This document shows, in pieces, positions 1-15,200 of a stretch of 64,000 nt of DNA (position 1 is its first letter; each line of letters begins with the position of its first letter). The stretch is taken from contig CM046838.1 in the NCBI GenBank assembly GCA_025618425.1, forward strand, positions 21,880,711 to 21,944,710. The letters are read 5' to 3'. The stretch comes from Heliocidaris tuberculata. Taxonomy: Eukaryota; Echinodermata; Echinoidea; Camarodonta; Echinometridae. The notes under the pieces were generated by a model. That model made no database searches. It saw only the letters and a list, made by a program, of their open reading frames with translations, and had not been told where the DNA came from. The translations under genes were made by a program, and so were the position numbers.

Positions 1-426
1 CGAATTATTCCAAAAAGACAACAACAAAGATCATTTCTTCAACATAGTCACATGACCAATTTAACAACTTTTAGAAAACCCAAATAAAGAATAATGATTT
101 CAAAATTCAAAATTATAAAAACTTCTGTCTTATTTTTGCAATTAGTTTGCTGACTACTTGATGAATTTCAAATGAATTCTATCACCACACTCTCATGATC
201 AAAGACGACATCACCATCTCTCCACCCAGACTTTTTAGCGAATGTTGTGTGCGGTGTGAATCCCCCTTAAGGAGGTAAAACTGATTCATTCAGATCTTTG
301 CTAAATGCTCTTTCTTTGTTGGATGTCAGATCAAGGAGATACCTCCTTGATCAGATAGCCTGCATGTATTAAAATGTACACATGTACATAAACATTTTAT
401 TATTATTATATTATTGTCATGTTTAG
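1..426. other. Intron of FRRS1-like gene, no feature
   Basis: AT-rich sequence preceding the first visible exon, ending in a branch/pyrimidine region (TTATTGTCATGTTTAG). I see no exon or repeat here. Confidence 0.7.
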
Positions 427-606
427 GACCCCTACAGCGAGGATGGATGTGATGATACCAGGGGATGCTTTGACTGCGGAGCCTGTGAAGTGAACGTCGC
501 TTGGGAGCCTGATCCACATGAGAGTGTGGTCAAATTCACATTGTGGGGGCCGAAGGTTCAAGACCAAGCTCATGTATCAGTAGGAATAACAGCCACTTCA
601 AATATG
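427..606 (+). CDS. FRRS1: FRRS1-like exon a: DOMON domain part 1
   Basis: The acceptor is ATGTTTAG before 427 and the donor is GTAAGT at 607. Sixty full codons (phase 0-0) encode a Cys-rich stretch (CDD, GCFDCGAC) and VAWEP, then KFTLWGPK and VSVGITATSNM. This is the beta-sandwich pattern of a DOMON domain, where a cysteine-bearing insert precedes the first strands. The domain start is missing, so at least one more coding exon lies before base 1. Confidence 0.85.
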
Positions 607-3600
607 GTAAGTGTTCTGTAAATTACGGCTGAACTCTGTAGGATTGTACAACATAATATGCACCAGAGCCTGATCTGTTAGTCACAGACGGACATTTGAC
701 AAATTTTGAAAGTTTGAAGGCCTGTAGAGAATAGGTATTTAACTGAAGAGAGCTATTTCATGTCTCATTGTGAAGGGCATCACTGAAGGAGTTGAAATCT
801 GATAAAATTTGGTTGCCATGATCACTGACAAAAATTACAATCCATAAAATATTCAATGTCACGGACGGACAATATGCCTACTCTTAACCGATCAGGCTCA
901 CCAGTGTTTATTGCTCCGCATGGAATTTCGAGCACCAGTCAAATTTTAAACTTCTGCCTTGGTCATGCTAGTTTTCCTATCCCTAAAACCAAAGGGCTGG
1001 TCCAATAATGATAACAAGATTTACACCCTACTGTGTTGTGTGTACATGTGAGTATACTTGTGTATGTTAATAGTAGGGCAGCTGTAGGGTGTAGCTTATT
1101 GATGTCTGATGAGGTCTGACCCACACTGTAATCTAACCTAACATCCCATTGAAACCAAAACCCAATTCTATATCTTTGATGAAAGAAAGCCATCAACTGG
1201 AGTACTAGCTGATCTGTTGTAGATTCCACTTTAATATTAGCTTATATCATTATTGAATTATGCAAAAGATTTTGTATGTTTTCAAGGAGACCTGATGACA
1301 CCACCTTCAATGGGCACTTTGAGTACAAATCCTTTTTTTAAATTTGCTGAACTGAGCAACGATTGCTCTCAATTTGCACTTTAGTACAATACAAATCCCT
1401 TTTCTGGGAAATATGATATTTCATTTTTTTTTATATCATTCACCAGAGTGTAACTCCCTTTTCTATTCAAATTTTTCCTGCATGTTTTAGTTCCAGATTT
1501 CATATTCTATTCTTTTATTTTGCTAAAATGAATTTCAGTGCCAAGAGAAAAAGAATCCATATTGCAGTTTAGATGCATTTAATTTTGTATTTTTGTTTTT
1601 GATGAGCACAGGCTAGTGCCGATGTGTATTCATGTATCAGTGATGACACTGGTCTGGTTTTGGTGAGGTCATGGAATCCATCTAATATTAGGAATACCAT
1701 CCCAGCAACACTGGTAAGCATGCCCATGCAAACAGCTGTATAAAGATCATTTACAGCCATGTAATGAATTATGCACTTCCCTTTTCATAATTTCTTCACT
1801 TTTCCCTAAATTATATTGACAGGCTACCAGAAAAACAAAAACAAACTGACTACCAGTAATTCAGCCAAGGACACTAGATTACTATGATTTGATTAATAAC
1901 GATTTGTTTGTCATGTTATAAATACACAATCATGTTGATCATTATTATATTGTATATATTCATATTTACTGTGTATGTATTTTTTATGAAGTTTTAATAG
2001 CCATGTCCCAAGGCACCCTGGACACCTAGGTTTGTCTATTGGGCAACCAAATTAGATGGTTGTCCTTCCAGCACAACCAAAGTTTGCTTCAGTATTAATG
2101 AGTATAGCAGGCCACTTTCACAGAGTGAAAGATTTATTATTTAATATTTATAATAATAACAATAATAATAACTACATTTATAGGGCGCTTTATACGGGCG
2201 TTTCTAAGCGCACAGGTGGTCTGTCTAACTCAGTATACATGGTACATTCAATAGCTTAAAAGCAACAAAATGAAATAAAATATTACTAATACAATACAGT
2301 TAAATGAAACTAACTACTTGTGTGCGCCTCCGGTATACTATGACTTTATTCTCGGTAACATCAGTAGGCATATATCCAATAGATCAATATTACAACAGAA
2401 ATTGGACCAATATACACGGAACCAAGCTTCAGAGCAATTCTTAGTTATTAGTTACAGTGTAACTTTTCTCTCTAATTTGATTGATATTTGAAGTATGTCT
2501 GTAGATGACACTCGATGGTAGGGATCAGTGTACATATTCACAAAATCGACTAGACTATAAACATTTTTTATTGAATGATATTTTCCCACAACAATGCTAA
2601 GTGTTTTGCTAATACCTGCAGAAAGGAGTCTTCAATCAAGAGGTCAGTGAAGAGGATGGAGAGATCCGTTGTCAGTTCTACCGTAACATGTCACTGAATG
2701 ATGGAGATGATCAATTCCTTGACATCAACAATATCAGCTACTTTCTCATACTGTCAAGGGGTGGCTCAAGTGGAGGTAAGTAATCTATCAGTATGAAAGA
2801 ACAAGGAAAAGAATGATGATTTCTGTCTTTCGTTGTGTCTCATCGGGTGTTTCCATTTGGTGACCCACTTTTTTCTGACACCCCTGACACTTTTTTTGCC
2901 ATTCACTTTGTACACAGCTGGTACACGGGGCTTTTTCATGAGACAAGTTTCTGTGATTGGCTTATTTACTAGTGAATATTCATTAGCTATCTAATTGATT
3001 TTTTATTAGGAGAGGTTTGGTCTGATTGCGTTTCTGTAATTGGCTTGTTTGCTATTAAATATTCATTAGCTAATTGATTTTTCAAAACAAGTTTGTGGTC
3101 ATCTTTTCGTCGCGTGAACAATACGATCAACTTTTAAAAAATTTCCTGAAAATGACTCTTTTAGTGAGAACATTTTAAAAATGAGTCAACTTTGTGATCT
3201 CTGAAGTGTGTACCGGTATTTTGATTTTGTAATATTGAAATGTTATGAAGTTGACGTATATTTGTTCTCAGGACCATGTCTTTCGGGGCTAACAGGGTTG
3301 AACTCTACATTTCAAGTTTAGCGAGGGTGATCGCAGCTAACGTTTCTCATATGGGATCACGACTGCCAGCCACAGCTGCCCATGGACCCAGCTGTACGAG
3401 TTCTGTAGCTGGTACTGGCAGACTGATAAGCCACACAGTTGGGTCCTCGTGCGAGCAGCTGTGGCTAGCAGTCGTGATCCCATATCAGTAACATTAGCTG
3501 TGATCTCCTTAGCTAAACTTGAAATAAAGAGTTCATCCCTGTCAGCCCTGGAAACATGGTCCTGAGAACAAATGTATGTCAGTTTCATAAATTTTAATAC

Positions 3601-6600
3601 TACCAAATCAAAATGCACACCTCGGAGATCACAGAGTTGACTCACTAAAATTTCTCACTAAAAGAATCAATTTCAGGAACTTTTCAAAAAGTTGATCGTA
3701 TTGTTTGCGCGACGAAAAGATCACCACAAACTTGTTCTGAAAAATCAGTTAGATGTAGCTAATGAATATTCAATAGCAAATAAACCAATCACAGAAACTG
3801 TCTCATGAAAAAGCCCCGTGTACCAGCTGTGTACAAAGTGAATAGCGAAAAAGTGTGTCAGGGGTGTCAGGAAAAAGTGGGTCATCAAATGGAAACACCC
3901 TGTCTCATCCTTCAGAGGCATTGGTCTGTTTCCTTAGAAGCTGACTAGGTTGGAATAGCTTGTTCAATTACACTGAATATGGAGCACCAAGTGTCAACCT
4001 CGCCATTCAATAAAAATTTCTCTAATTCTACAACACCAAGAACAAAAAAAGAAAGAAAAAGAGAATCAGATGTATTTAGGGATCTTGTAGCTGAATAAAT
4101 TTAAGGTTATATGTAGGTTGGAACTCCCAACTAAAGTGGGTTGAGGTAGTCCACTCATTTATGTAGTATGAAGTGTCGACCTCTTCATCCTTTACAAATT
4201 TCCATTATTATGGGATTAAATGAATTGGGAAAAAAGATAATGAACTTGATTCATCTGTCATTTTGATTTCATGACAGTTATTCATTTATCTCGTCACAAA
4301 ATGATAGTAACTTTCATGAAACGGACAGGTCGACACGTAGGGCTCCATCAACCTATGTTCAACCAAGTCTGCTTCCATAAATATAGCCTGTTTGGTTAAT
4401 GGCCACAAGTAGCTTTACATCATATGCTGGTTTCTTAAACACAGTAACTATATGTAGTGAATATTTCATCTGATTTATTTCTTCATTTAACTAGGTTCAG
4501 GATTAAAGCCTTCCTTACATGTACAGGAAACTGCAGTGGTAAACCACAAGAATTATGACACATTAAAGTGTAATGCGCTTCACACTTCTGTATCTTATAG
4601 CATGCAGAAAGTTAGTATGCATATTATTATTATTATTGTTGTTGTTGTTGTTGTTATTGTTGTTATTATTATTATTAAAGTCTTATTTATACAGGGTAGC
4701 CCCATCAGTGACATGCACTGTTCTCCCAGAGGGCCCTGTTGGAAGAAAAATAAAACACATAGAGATACAAAATATACAAACTTACAATTACGCCAAGTTG
4801 GCGGTGTTGATAAATTGTCAATCTGACATTAAGGTCTGTGGACTCGCCAGTATGATGAAATGAAAGATTGTGTTGTTGAATTCTAATTGAGTGCAGCTAT
4901 TTTTTCATACTTATCATTTACATGTAAATAAAATAAAAAGCGCTGCAGTAAACTGCCACGGTTAACTTGTTGTGTGTAAATGAGCCTTAAGAGAGGTAAT
5001 CCAAGTAGTTTAGGGATTAAGATGGCATTGGTCAAAGGTCAACATGAAATCTCTTATTTTGGCATTCATGAAACTAATAATAATAATAATTAACCGTTCT
5101 TGTATAGCACATATCACATTATGATGAAACTAAATCAGATTTAGTTTCATATCTCACAAAGCAGTTTCTATTGGCTTCTTCTTTTTCTTCTTCTTGTTTT
5201 TGAGGCAGTAGAAGAAGGGCAAAAATTGTGATGCATGTACATGTATCTGATGAATATTTGGTAAGGCCATTTTTTTGAAGGAGCTTTAAAAAAACAAATT
5301 GCCAAGTAGCCTACATGTATAATCAGAATGCTTACATTTTTCTTATAGTTTGGCATGAAGGCTTAAAGCCTTATCAGACCTCACCAGTAACGGTAACGAA
5401 AACTATAGATATAAAGATAGCGTTTCCAAATCACTCCTCTTCTTGTTTATGTAGGTCAGACCCCAGCAATTTACATATATGCTAATGAGCCTTCCTTAAC
5501 GTTTTTATTCGTCTCGATAGGATTGCTAGGCAAACTAATTTTTAAGGACAAGCCTCAACGATGATATCTGTGAGCCAATAATTACTGTCTTTTGATGTGA
5601 AGTCAGCGGCAGAAGAAGGGACTGAGGCAGCGTCTGTAGTGTTTGATTGACAGAATAGACGATGTTATTTTTGCAAAAATCGGTGAGGTCTGACCACTTA
5701 TCATTGTCGGTACATTTTACATATGCATATAGTGTATTATTGTTATCGGCTAGGTCTGACCAAACCTTTATACGGCAATGGCATTCATAATGACAGAATT
5801 GAATTGTTCTTTGCAGGGGCAATTTCTGGTCATGATGGGTCAAACAGAGGTGTGTCTGCAGCGGTTGTTCTCTCTCAAACTTTCTCGGCGGGAGCAGGGG
5901 GGTCGGGTGCCGACCTCATGAAATTACACGGTAAGTTATATGCATGTTAGATGCATTCTGTTGAAGTAGTAACAGTAGTGTTCATAGTTCATATTAAATA
6001 CACATTGTACAATTTTTTTTTTCTTTGTGTGCATTTCTGGAATATTTGAAGCAAATGGAAAGGCACTAAAAAAAAAAAAAAAGAATGATGAAAAATTAAA
6101 TAAATCATGGACACGGTCAAGAGACAAAAAGGATAGTGTAATTGAAAATAAGGTATGAGTTGAATTGAATGTTCATAGGCTAAGGCAATGAAATGGGAGG
6201 AGATGGTGAAAACATTCTAAACCAAGAGTTTTATTAATGGACGACAGAATTAAACCATTACGTTAACTTAATATAACACAAAATAGTCCTCACTATTACA
6301 GTAAGCATGATAGAGAAACGGCATTAAGTGAAATATTTTGAAACAATTAAAGGGTACCAATCACCAAAAAATATTTTACTCTGTATGTTAGAGGTTCCAT
6401 GTCATTCTAGTATATTCCAAATATGGGCTGCGAATATCACTTCTATAAAGAGATATTACAAGTTTAATTATACTCTCTATAAGCATAAAAGCGACTCGTG
6501 AGCAGACTATTCAACGCACTCGTAAGCGCTCGCCAAGATTAGGGCTCGCGCGAAACCCAACTCGGAGGTTCGGTTCCGCGCAAGCACCTTCATATTATCC

Positions 6601-9219
6601 TTTATTTCCTCCATATTCCTAAACTGTTGACCTATAGAATTTCAGGTAAAGTTCTTTGAGGTTAATTTTATACTTCCTAGCAGTATACAATTTTTTTTTT
6701 TCAGGTGGTTGGTACATGTACACTTTAAATTGCTAGACACGCAGCTGCCAGTTTCGCACCCCTTTATTTCATGTGAATTTTCCAAACTGACATGGTAACA
6801 AGGAATTTCAAAGGAGCCAAAATATTGTTTTTTTGCACATGTTCTCCCCCGAATTTTCTCCCATTTTTATTACAATAATCATATTAAAACTGATCGTTAC
6901 ATGTTGTTCATGTAGTTTGAATTACAATATTCTTTTTACAAATTTCTTCTAATGATAGTAATATTAATAGTTAAAATGATTGCAAAAACACTTATTTATG
7001 ACATATCTACACTAGTACTACATACATGCACATGTAGGTTTCTGAGTGCTATTATGCTGTTCGCCTTGCAATTATTTTGCAAAGCATTTGTACTTGTACT
7101 GAATAGAGAGCTAGAACAGTGTAAAATATTAATACAAAAAATTTACATTAATGTATTAAAACAAAATTTTGAATTGTAAGTCAGACTACTTTTAAATTTT
7201 CTCCTAGGCTGCTTGATGATCATTGCTTGGATAGGTCTGGCTAGTATAGGTCTCACCATGGCTCGATACTTCAAACCAATGTGGCCTGACTCGAAACTCT
7301 GTGATGTTAAAGTTTGGTTTGCTGTAAGTCCAACCTTTAACCTTTAAACCCTGAAACCATGACAGCAATGTCATCATTAACCTAAGATTGCAGAAAATGG
7401 GTTTGTTCAATTCTCCCTATCGCATATAGCCGATATCAGCTCCCGCTGCCGATATCGGGGACAACGATGTTGGCACATATATTTCCGGTTCCAGTCTATA
7501 GCTATAGTGAGCATACACTGATATTTCCTTGCTTTTTTCGTGCGTGATTGTTCTGCTGAAAACACGTTTTGCATCTTCGGCTCAACATCCCACATTGGGT
7601 GGCTTCACAGAAGAATCCCATTTAAATATCAACTGTATAAAAACACGATTATTTGCTAGATTAGGAACAAAAGGGAGTTTTTGCTAGGCTGACCACGTCT
7701 TCTAACACATTGTCAATGATGCTCCGGCCGGACCCGGAAGCTCAGTTGCCAGCAATCACATGCCCCAAAATTAGAGCGCCACATGCGTTCGGATTCGGAG
7801 AGCTATATGCGATACGGAGAATTGAGAGTGTCATTTAGCAAGTTATTTTTCTGGCTTTTGTTTCAAAAATGCAATTTTACTTATTTTATTTAAGTAAATA
7901 ATTCATAGAAATTATTAGCAGCTTGTGAGCAGAATTGCAGATTTTTTTTTTTACAGTGCAAAATATTACATTATTTGAATTATACATATTGAAGGGTTAT
8001 TCAAACATACTGAAGTATACAGTTTATGAATATAGGTGTAGGCTTTAAATACACACTGCCATATAGAAGTATGATAGTGCTTTCGGTATATTGATAGATG
8101 AAAATGAATATATGAATAAATGTACATATGTATTAGCATAATTTGATATTAGTTCTGATAATGTTGTGGAAAACCTACCCAGACCTGCCAACCAGTAGGA
8201 TTTGGTTGTATTTTGTACGATTTTTCAATGAAAATACGACACTACGATTTATCTCTATAAAATACGATTTGAAAGAAATCTGATTATGCACTATTCGTCC
8301 TATATGTTGTGCACATGTATTTGTTATCACTCAAACTTTCACACTCCTATTGTATTATTTTCGCTGTTCCTGGAACTCCACACTGTGTATGTTAAAGTGC
8401 GTACAGAAAAGAGACTGCAAATGTACACACACAATTGTACTTTCACCGCACACGCAAACTTCTTGCTCAGGCCCCCGTTTCATAAAAATTGTCATCAATA
8501 AAAACTTCCTCATTTCTATGATGAATTCGCTCTCAGCCAATCAAATTCAAGGATTTCCGTAGCTTATAACAATTATTGTAACTTGTTATTGATAACAAGT
8601 TTTATGAAACGGGGCACAGGCGGTGCGGCTGCTGCTCTTACCGAGGCACCCTCAACGTTTATATCGATAGAATGCTTCCTACCCCTACGGAAATGTGAAA
8701 AAACAGTGCCAAAAACGTTATGGCGAATCAAAAAATTCCCCTTTACACCAAATTCCCCCATCAGTCGATTTTTTTTTGCACAGGACTTCGCCTTAAGTAG
8801 GATTTTTGTATATTTATATATATATATATATATTTCCGTAGGGGTAGGAGGCATTCTATCGATATAAACGTAGAGGGTGCCAAATTACGTATATTACTAC
8901 AATATTACTACATTTTTGTATAATATAACATGGAAAATCTATATATGTATAACTCTTGGGGATCTAACGTCCTGAGGTTGGACTTAGGGCGATGTCTGTT
9001 TTTCTTGATTATATCAGTAGTTTGGGGATTTACTAAAAATACCTTATCGCACACAAAAGGTAGTTATTATACGATTCTTTTTGCCATAAATGCAAATTGA
9101 ATCAAATTAGTTCTAACATATACTAACATTTTGAATCCATTAATTCTCTGTAACGTCATTTTACGCTGATATACATATATACAATAAAAAAAAATAAAAT
9201 TCACCCCTTTGTTGAATCT

Positions 9220-9261
<42 letters not shown>

Positions 9262-12200
9262 AAATACATACAATGTACAATATACAGTATGCCTTTTGAA
9301 AATTATGAAATTGGTAATGCTGTATGCTGGATAATGACTTGGTCATTGCCTTTTTTTTTTCCTGCCACAGATACATCGAGCATGCATGATTTTAGCAGTT
9401 TTGCTCTTCATAATTGGTTTCATTGTGATCTTTGTCCATGTGGGAGGCTTCTTAGGACTCAACCCGGGTGCAGATGTGAGTATTCCTGCTGAAATTTGAT
9501 ATAATACAATACAGTGGAACCTCATTACAAGAATACTGATGCAACAAACTCTTGTTATGACAAGGTAATTTTGCCAGTCCCACATCTTTTTTTTATTTTA
9601 TTGTGTTTATAGCCCTTGTATGACAATGTTTCGTTACAACAAGGTAATTTTCATGATTACAAGGCATTTGTTTTAATGAGGTTTCACTATAATGATAATA
9701 AGAATAATAATAATGATAATTATGATAATAAGAATAATAACATTAATAGTAATGATGATGATAATAATAATGATAATAATGATAATAATAATAATAATAA
9801 TAATAAATAGTGATATAATAGTAATGATGATAATGATAATAATAATAGTATTAATGATAATGATAATAATAGTACCAATAATAATAACAATACTATTATA
9901 ATAATACATTATAAAATAATGTTACACACTTTAATACTCCGCCATCTCTTTAGTTTGCTGTTCTGAGGTGGTTAAGTTATATAGAAGGTAAAGGAAATGA
10001 AATCAAAAGAAGATCCTTCAAGTGAAGGATGAGAAAGAATAGATTCTGACTGTATTTTATTTGATATTGTGCACAGGGTAGGCGTCGATTCACCCATGCA
10101 ATCCTAGGCGTGATTGTAACAGCTCTTGGGATCATCAATCCTATTATGGCTATCTTCAGACCTCACCCTGGTACTCCCAAGTAAGTGTTTCTTTCACTTT
10201 GTATTTTAAAGATAAAGTAGAGTTCTGGTCAATCAATTACATTGTGAAAGAAACTGTCTCAAAGGAATTGGGAAAGGTTGATCATATCTACATAAGAATT
10301 GTTTTATACTGTGTTGTTTTGGGATCATCAAAGTAGATAAGAAATTGACCCATTCTTGCTGAAAAGCACATGTACTGCACACGGAAATGGGTATACGGGA
10401 CTACACACACAAGTGGCATGAATGTTTGGCCCAGACATTTCAGCTATTTCTAGTCATATTTGGAATATGGGGGCATTTGAAAAGGAATCCTTTTCAGGGG
10501 ATTTTTGTACTATGATGTTCTTCCAAACTGACATAAAAGGAATGAGCCAAGCTCACAAATTATTTTCACCTTTCCCAGAACACAAGCTTCCCTTTAAAGG
10601 GTACCAATCACCAAAAAATATTTTTCTCTGTATGTTAGGGGATCCATATCGTTATGCTATATTCAAAATATGGGCTTCAAATATTAATTCTATAAAGAGA
10701 TATTGCAATTTTAATTACACTCCAAGCGTAAAACCGACTCGTGATTAGAATACTCGACGCACCCGTACGCGCTCACCAAGATAAGGGCTCGCGCTTAACT
10801 AAACTCGGGAGTTTGGTTTCGCGCGAGCATTTTTATGTTATTCTTTTTTCCTTCATACTCCCTAACTATTGATCGATAGAATGCCAGATAAAGTTCTTTG
10901 AGATTGATTTTTTCAGATGATTGGTACACTTTGAAGGTAATGTTATCCTTTCTTGAGGAAAAATAAAAGTGGTTGAATTGTGCATGAATATATCTTAAAC
11001 AGCTTCATAAAAGCATCTTGAAAGATTCATACAAAAAGATTACCCTTTATCGTATTATAAAAGAAATCTGCTCCTTTTTATACTTTTCTCACCAAGACCA
11101 TTTCATAAAATCTTTAGGAAAATGTGTGTGAATTACCTAGAAATGTTATTTTTATTGCTGTATAATATTTGCATTGTCTTTGTTTTTTTAGTCGACCCAT
11201 CTTCAACTGGGCTCACTGGGCTGTGGGAACTAGTGCTCTTATCTTGTCATGTAAGTAGTACTTAGGAGATAAAAACTATTGGATGCCTTATTCAGTGGAT
11301 GAACCTTGCATATATTTTATTTTATATCTCATATTCTTACTTCTTGCTTGTTTGGGTGTGGATAAGTGCCCAAATTTATTCCAAGAACATTTATGTTATT
11401 TATTCTTTATGTTCTTCATTAAAGAAGGATATATTTGTAAAATGCTGAATATGAATATTATAATGTTATATTATGAATTAAAGATAAAGTTGCGTTCTTG
11501 TCATGCAATTGCATTATGAAAGAAACTGTTCCAAAGCAGTTAGGAAAGGTTTGTCATGTCTACCTAAGAACCGGTGTATATCGTGAGGTTTTGGAACCTT
11601 TGGCAATATAAGAGATTCTTAGCTCTTTGCTCAATCTTCATCAGTTGAGGAATAGTGACATTTATGCCTACTACGTAAATTCAAAATTCAAAATTCTTTT
11701 ATGGCACAGGCAGGTAGTAATAGTTGTGACAGTAAGAACACCCTATGTGTATATGTAAGGTGCCTCATTTCTGCATGAAATCTCAGTATGTGCTTAGTTC
11801 CAATGATTTCTTTATATAGTAAGCACTTTATACTTATACTTGTATTTATCCTTTTTTCTTTTTAATTACTTGATAGTTACTCCCCTTCTTCCTAGCTTGC
11901 GTTCTCTTCTCCTCCCTTTCTTTCTCTTTCTCCTCTTCTCCTTTTTCCTCCTCCTTCTGCTATTTTTCTCTTCCCCTAAACAATTTACTACTTGGGAGTA
12001 ATTTAATGTATTGTTACATGTTATAGCTATTTTATTCACTGTAATTCATTATTTGTATTATATTTACCATGTTATCTTCATTTGTACATGTATACAGTTT
12101 TAATTTGTACACAAGACAAATATCAGCCTTTGGACCGTTTGTTCTTGTTTTTGATAGTTTTTAGCTCAATAAAATCCGATATATTATTATTATTATTATT

Positions 12201-15200
12201 ATTATTATTAGAATGATAAGAAATTGGACCAACATCGCTGAAAAGCTCATGCACTGCCCACAGAAATGGGTATATGGGACTGCACACACATGTAGCATGA
12301 ATGTTCAGCTGGAACACTTCAGCTATTGCTTGTTATATTTGGGAGCATTTGACCCTCCATGAGGCATTTGAGGAGCAGTCATTTTCAGGGGACATTTCTG
12401 CTATTATGTTCTTCCAAGCTGACATAATTTTCACCTTTCCCAGAACTCAATCGACTCTTTAAAGGGCTTATTTTAAATTATAACTCTGTTGTTATCAACT
12501 TTCTTCTTTTTTCTCCTCCCTCCCCCCCCCCCCCCCCCCCCAAATGTTCCTACATGTACCTATATTTACGGGACCTTCAGCAAAAGGTTCATTATTTCAC
12601 TGCAACTTTTCATGCAGTTCAAGCTTTGAGACAGTTTCTTTCACAATGTGATCGCATGACAAGAACTCAACTTTATCTTTAAAACCATGTAGATGTGTAG
12701 CCTTCCCCGCACTAACATGCATTGTCTTTATTTCTGTCAATATCCTAGTTGTGACAGTAGGCCTGGCTCTCGTACATATCCCCTTTAACAATGGAAGTAA
12801 CATGCTGCCTAATCTTCAGGGCTACACCTTCTGGGTTTTCATTGGTTTCTCTGTGTTCATGTTAGTCATGTGGATTATCTTTGAAGTGGTCCGATGTGCC
12901 ACTGACAGTGAAGGTAAGAATTAGAGGTGGAGACATTTGCCCACATTTGGCTCAATGACTTTTGATTCAGAGCCCTAAAAAATATACCAGATGCATGATT
13001 AGAAAAAGAAAACCATGTTGTGTTTGACACCAGGAATTTTTAAAAGAAAAATATGATACAAACTCGTTAAATTGGCAGTATGATAAGAGGTACATACAGT
13101 GTAATCACTGTTTTTCAAGACAAATTTGCAATTTTTTTTCTAATTTAGATACATGTACATGTACTTATATCTACAAACTATCTACTGAAATCTGATTCTA
13201 TATCTGATTTAACACAATCGAAACAAAAACAAATAAAATTTTGTTGCTCACTTTTCACTGCGTTCATGCTTCTGCTCCCCAATACAATACCTCTTTAATT
13301 TAAAATTACATCCCCGCGAGATCTTTACGCTCATCCACTTCCAGTTCTCTTGTGATCCCTAAAGTTGCAAAATCTTGGGGGGAAAGATCATTTGCCCATG
13401 CGTGTCCTAAATTATGGAATAGCCTTCCTGAAGACATCAAAAAGTGCACAACATCTGATTCTTTTAAAAATCATGTAAAAACATTTTCTGTTCAATTCTT
13501 AATTAATTTCTACATGCGCCTTGAGCACTCTACAGAGTGGATTTGGCGCTATATAAGTTACATTTATTGTTATTATTTAATCGTTCTAATCTTCCTTTGA
13601 TTTATCTGTTTTTGTAAAGGTCGTTCCGATGACATCCCTCTGGGTGATAAAAATGAAGCCATTCAGGTACCCGATGATAGAGGCCCAGGGGTATGTTCAG
13701 ATCTATTTCACTATTGCTTAGTTATTTCAGTACTTTCGTAGTGATTCCTCTACTGTTTCACTATTTTGTAGCAATTTCACTTTTTCACAACTATTTGTAG
13801 CCTTGCCTTTGTGATCTTTATCATTATTTCAGACTTCTATTGGTATACGACCATAAGACATATGCTCCTGTGACAATTTCTCTGCGGACAACTCCATTTT
13901 CATAATATTAAGGATGATAATGTCCGATTTATGTCCATCATGCATAAGTAAATAATTCTCTATGCACTTTACAAGAAAATCGGATGACACATTTCATTAT
14001 GAAAAGTACAACTTTTCTGATGCCAGTCAAATTTCAGACTTTTGACACTGAACCCAACACTATTCCTAATTTCTAACCCTAAACCTAAACCTGAACTTAA
14101 ACCCATCTCAGACCATGCTCTAACCGTATGTCTTGGACCAAAAAGCCCAGAGTGAATGTCGCTAGAGCAAATGTTGGATCACCACATTTTTATCTCTTGT
14201 AGAATCTTGCTTTTGTATCAGTCATTATAGAATTATTTATCGTTGGTTGTTAGTGATGTTTAGTGTACCTTTCTCTCTGATGTCTTTGAACACATTTGAT
14301 CTCTTCTTATTTCTGATTCAATGTGATTATCATTCTCCTTGTATTTTCTCTTTTTTCGTTCTCTAAGAATGTCTTTTGAAGCCCATGTGTAGTATCAGAA
14401 AGGACTCGATATGCTACAGTTAGATTTGTTACAAACTTTAGTTGAAAAGTCTTTAAAAACTGCAAAATTTGTTTCATTTAGAGTGGAGTCATCAGCGAAT
14501 AGGATGAAAAATAATTTATATCAGCCTGTTCCTAGTTAAACCACCTTTCAGTTTCATTTGATATTTGAATTCCCTTTAAATCTTCTCTGTTGAAATGTGC
14601 ATAGAGGCTCTATGGGAAAAGAAGAAATATCACTTTTTTTGTATACATGTATATTCAAAATCTAGGTATCATTCTGTATTTCATCCTCCTATACTTGGCC
14701 TTTTGTATCGTTTCATCTGTGAAGAAATATATATCAATTGGTCACTATTGTTATAGATCACCAAGAATGATATATTTAGCACTAAAATGTAACCAGTCAT
14801 TTACATAATCAGATGTCATTTGTATAATACATTCTTTAGCTTTTGCATAGAAAGTGAAAATTACATTAGATACAGTTCATGCTGCAAGTTCTTTCACAGT
14901 AGAATTTGATTAGACATTCTCATTTTAGGGTTATACAGTGTGTATGTTTTCCAAATCTAGGGACTGTTCTCATGGATAGTTGTGTCATTGTGCTTTTCAT
15001 AGCTTCTGTCTAGTTAGTCTGCACTCTGCCATTGTGATATATATCTTTCCTTGCTTGCACTGGAGTTTCACTTATAGATCTGTCGATGATTGCAACATGG
15101 AAACTTCTTAATTTTGTGTAGCTGCTTTTGTGTGTCGCCTGTTTGTGTAGTTCCTAGCAACTTTTGTGCAGTAAAATGATGTTGGATTTCTTTTATCAAC

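Noticed and set aside
3276..3645. Two similar small proteins on opposite strands
   Set aside because: They are the mirror arms of one fold-back element, so the similarity is due to the palindrome.
9673..9909. Asn/Asp- and Ile-rich reading frames on both strands
   Set aside because: They are translations of an AAT/GAT microsatellite.
14078..14102. CCTAAA-type repeats suggesting interstitial telomere sequence
   Set aside because: Only a few degenerate units and not a consistent TTAGGG-type register.
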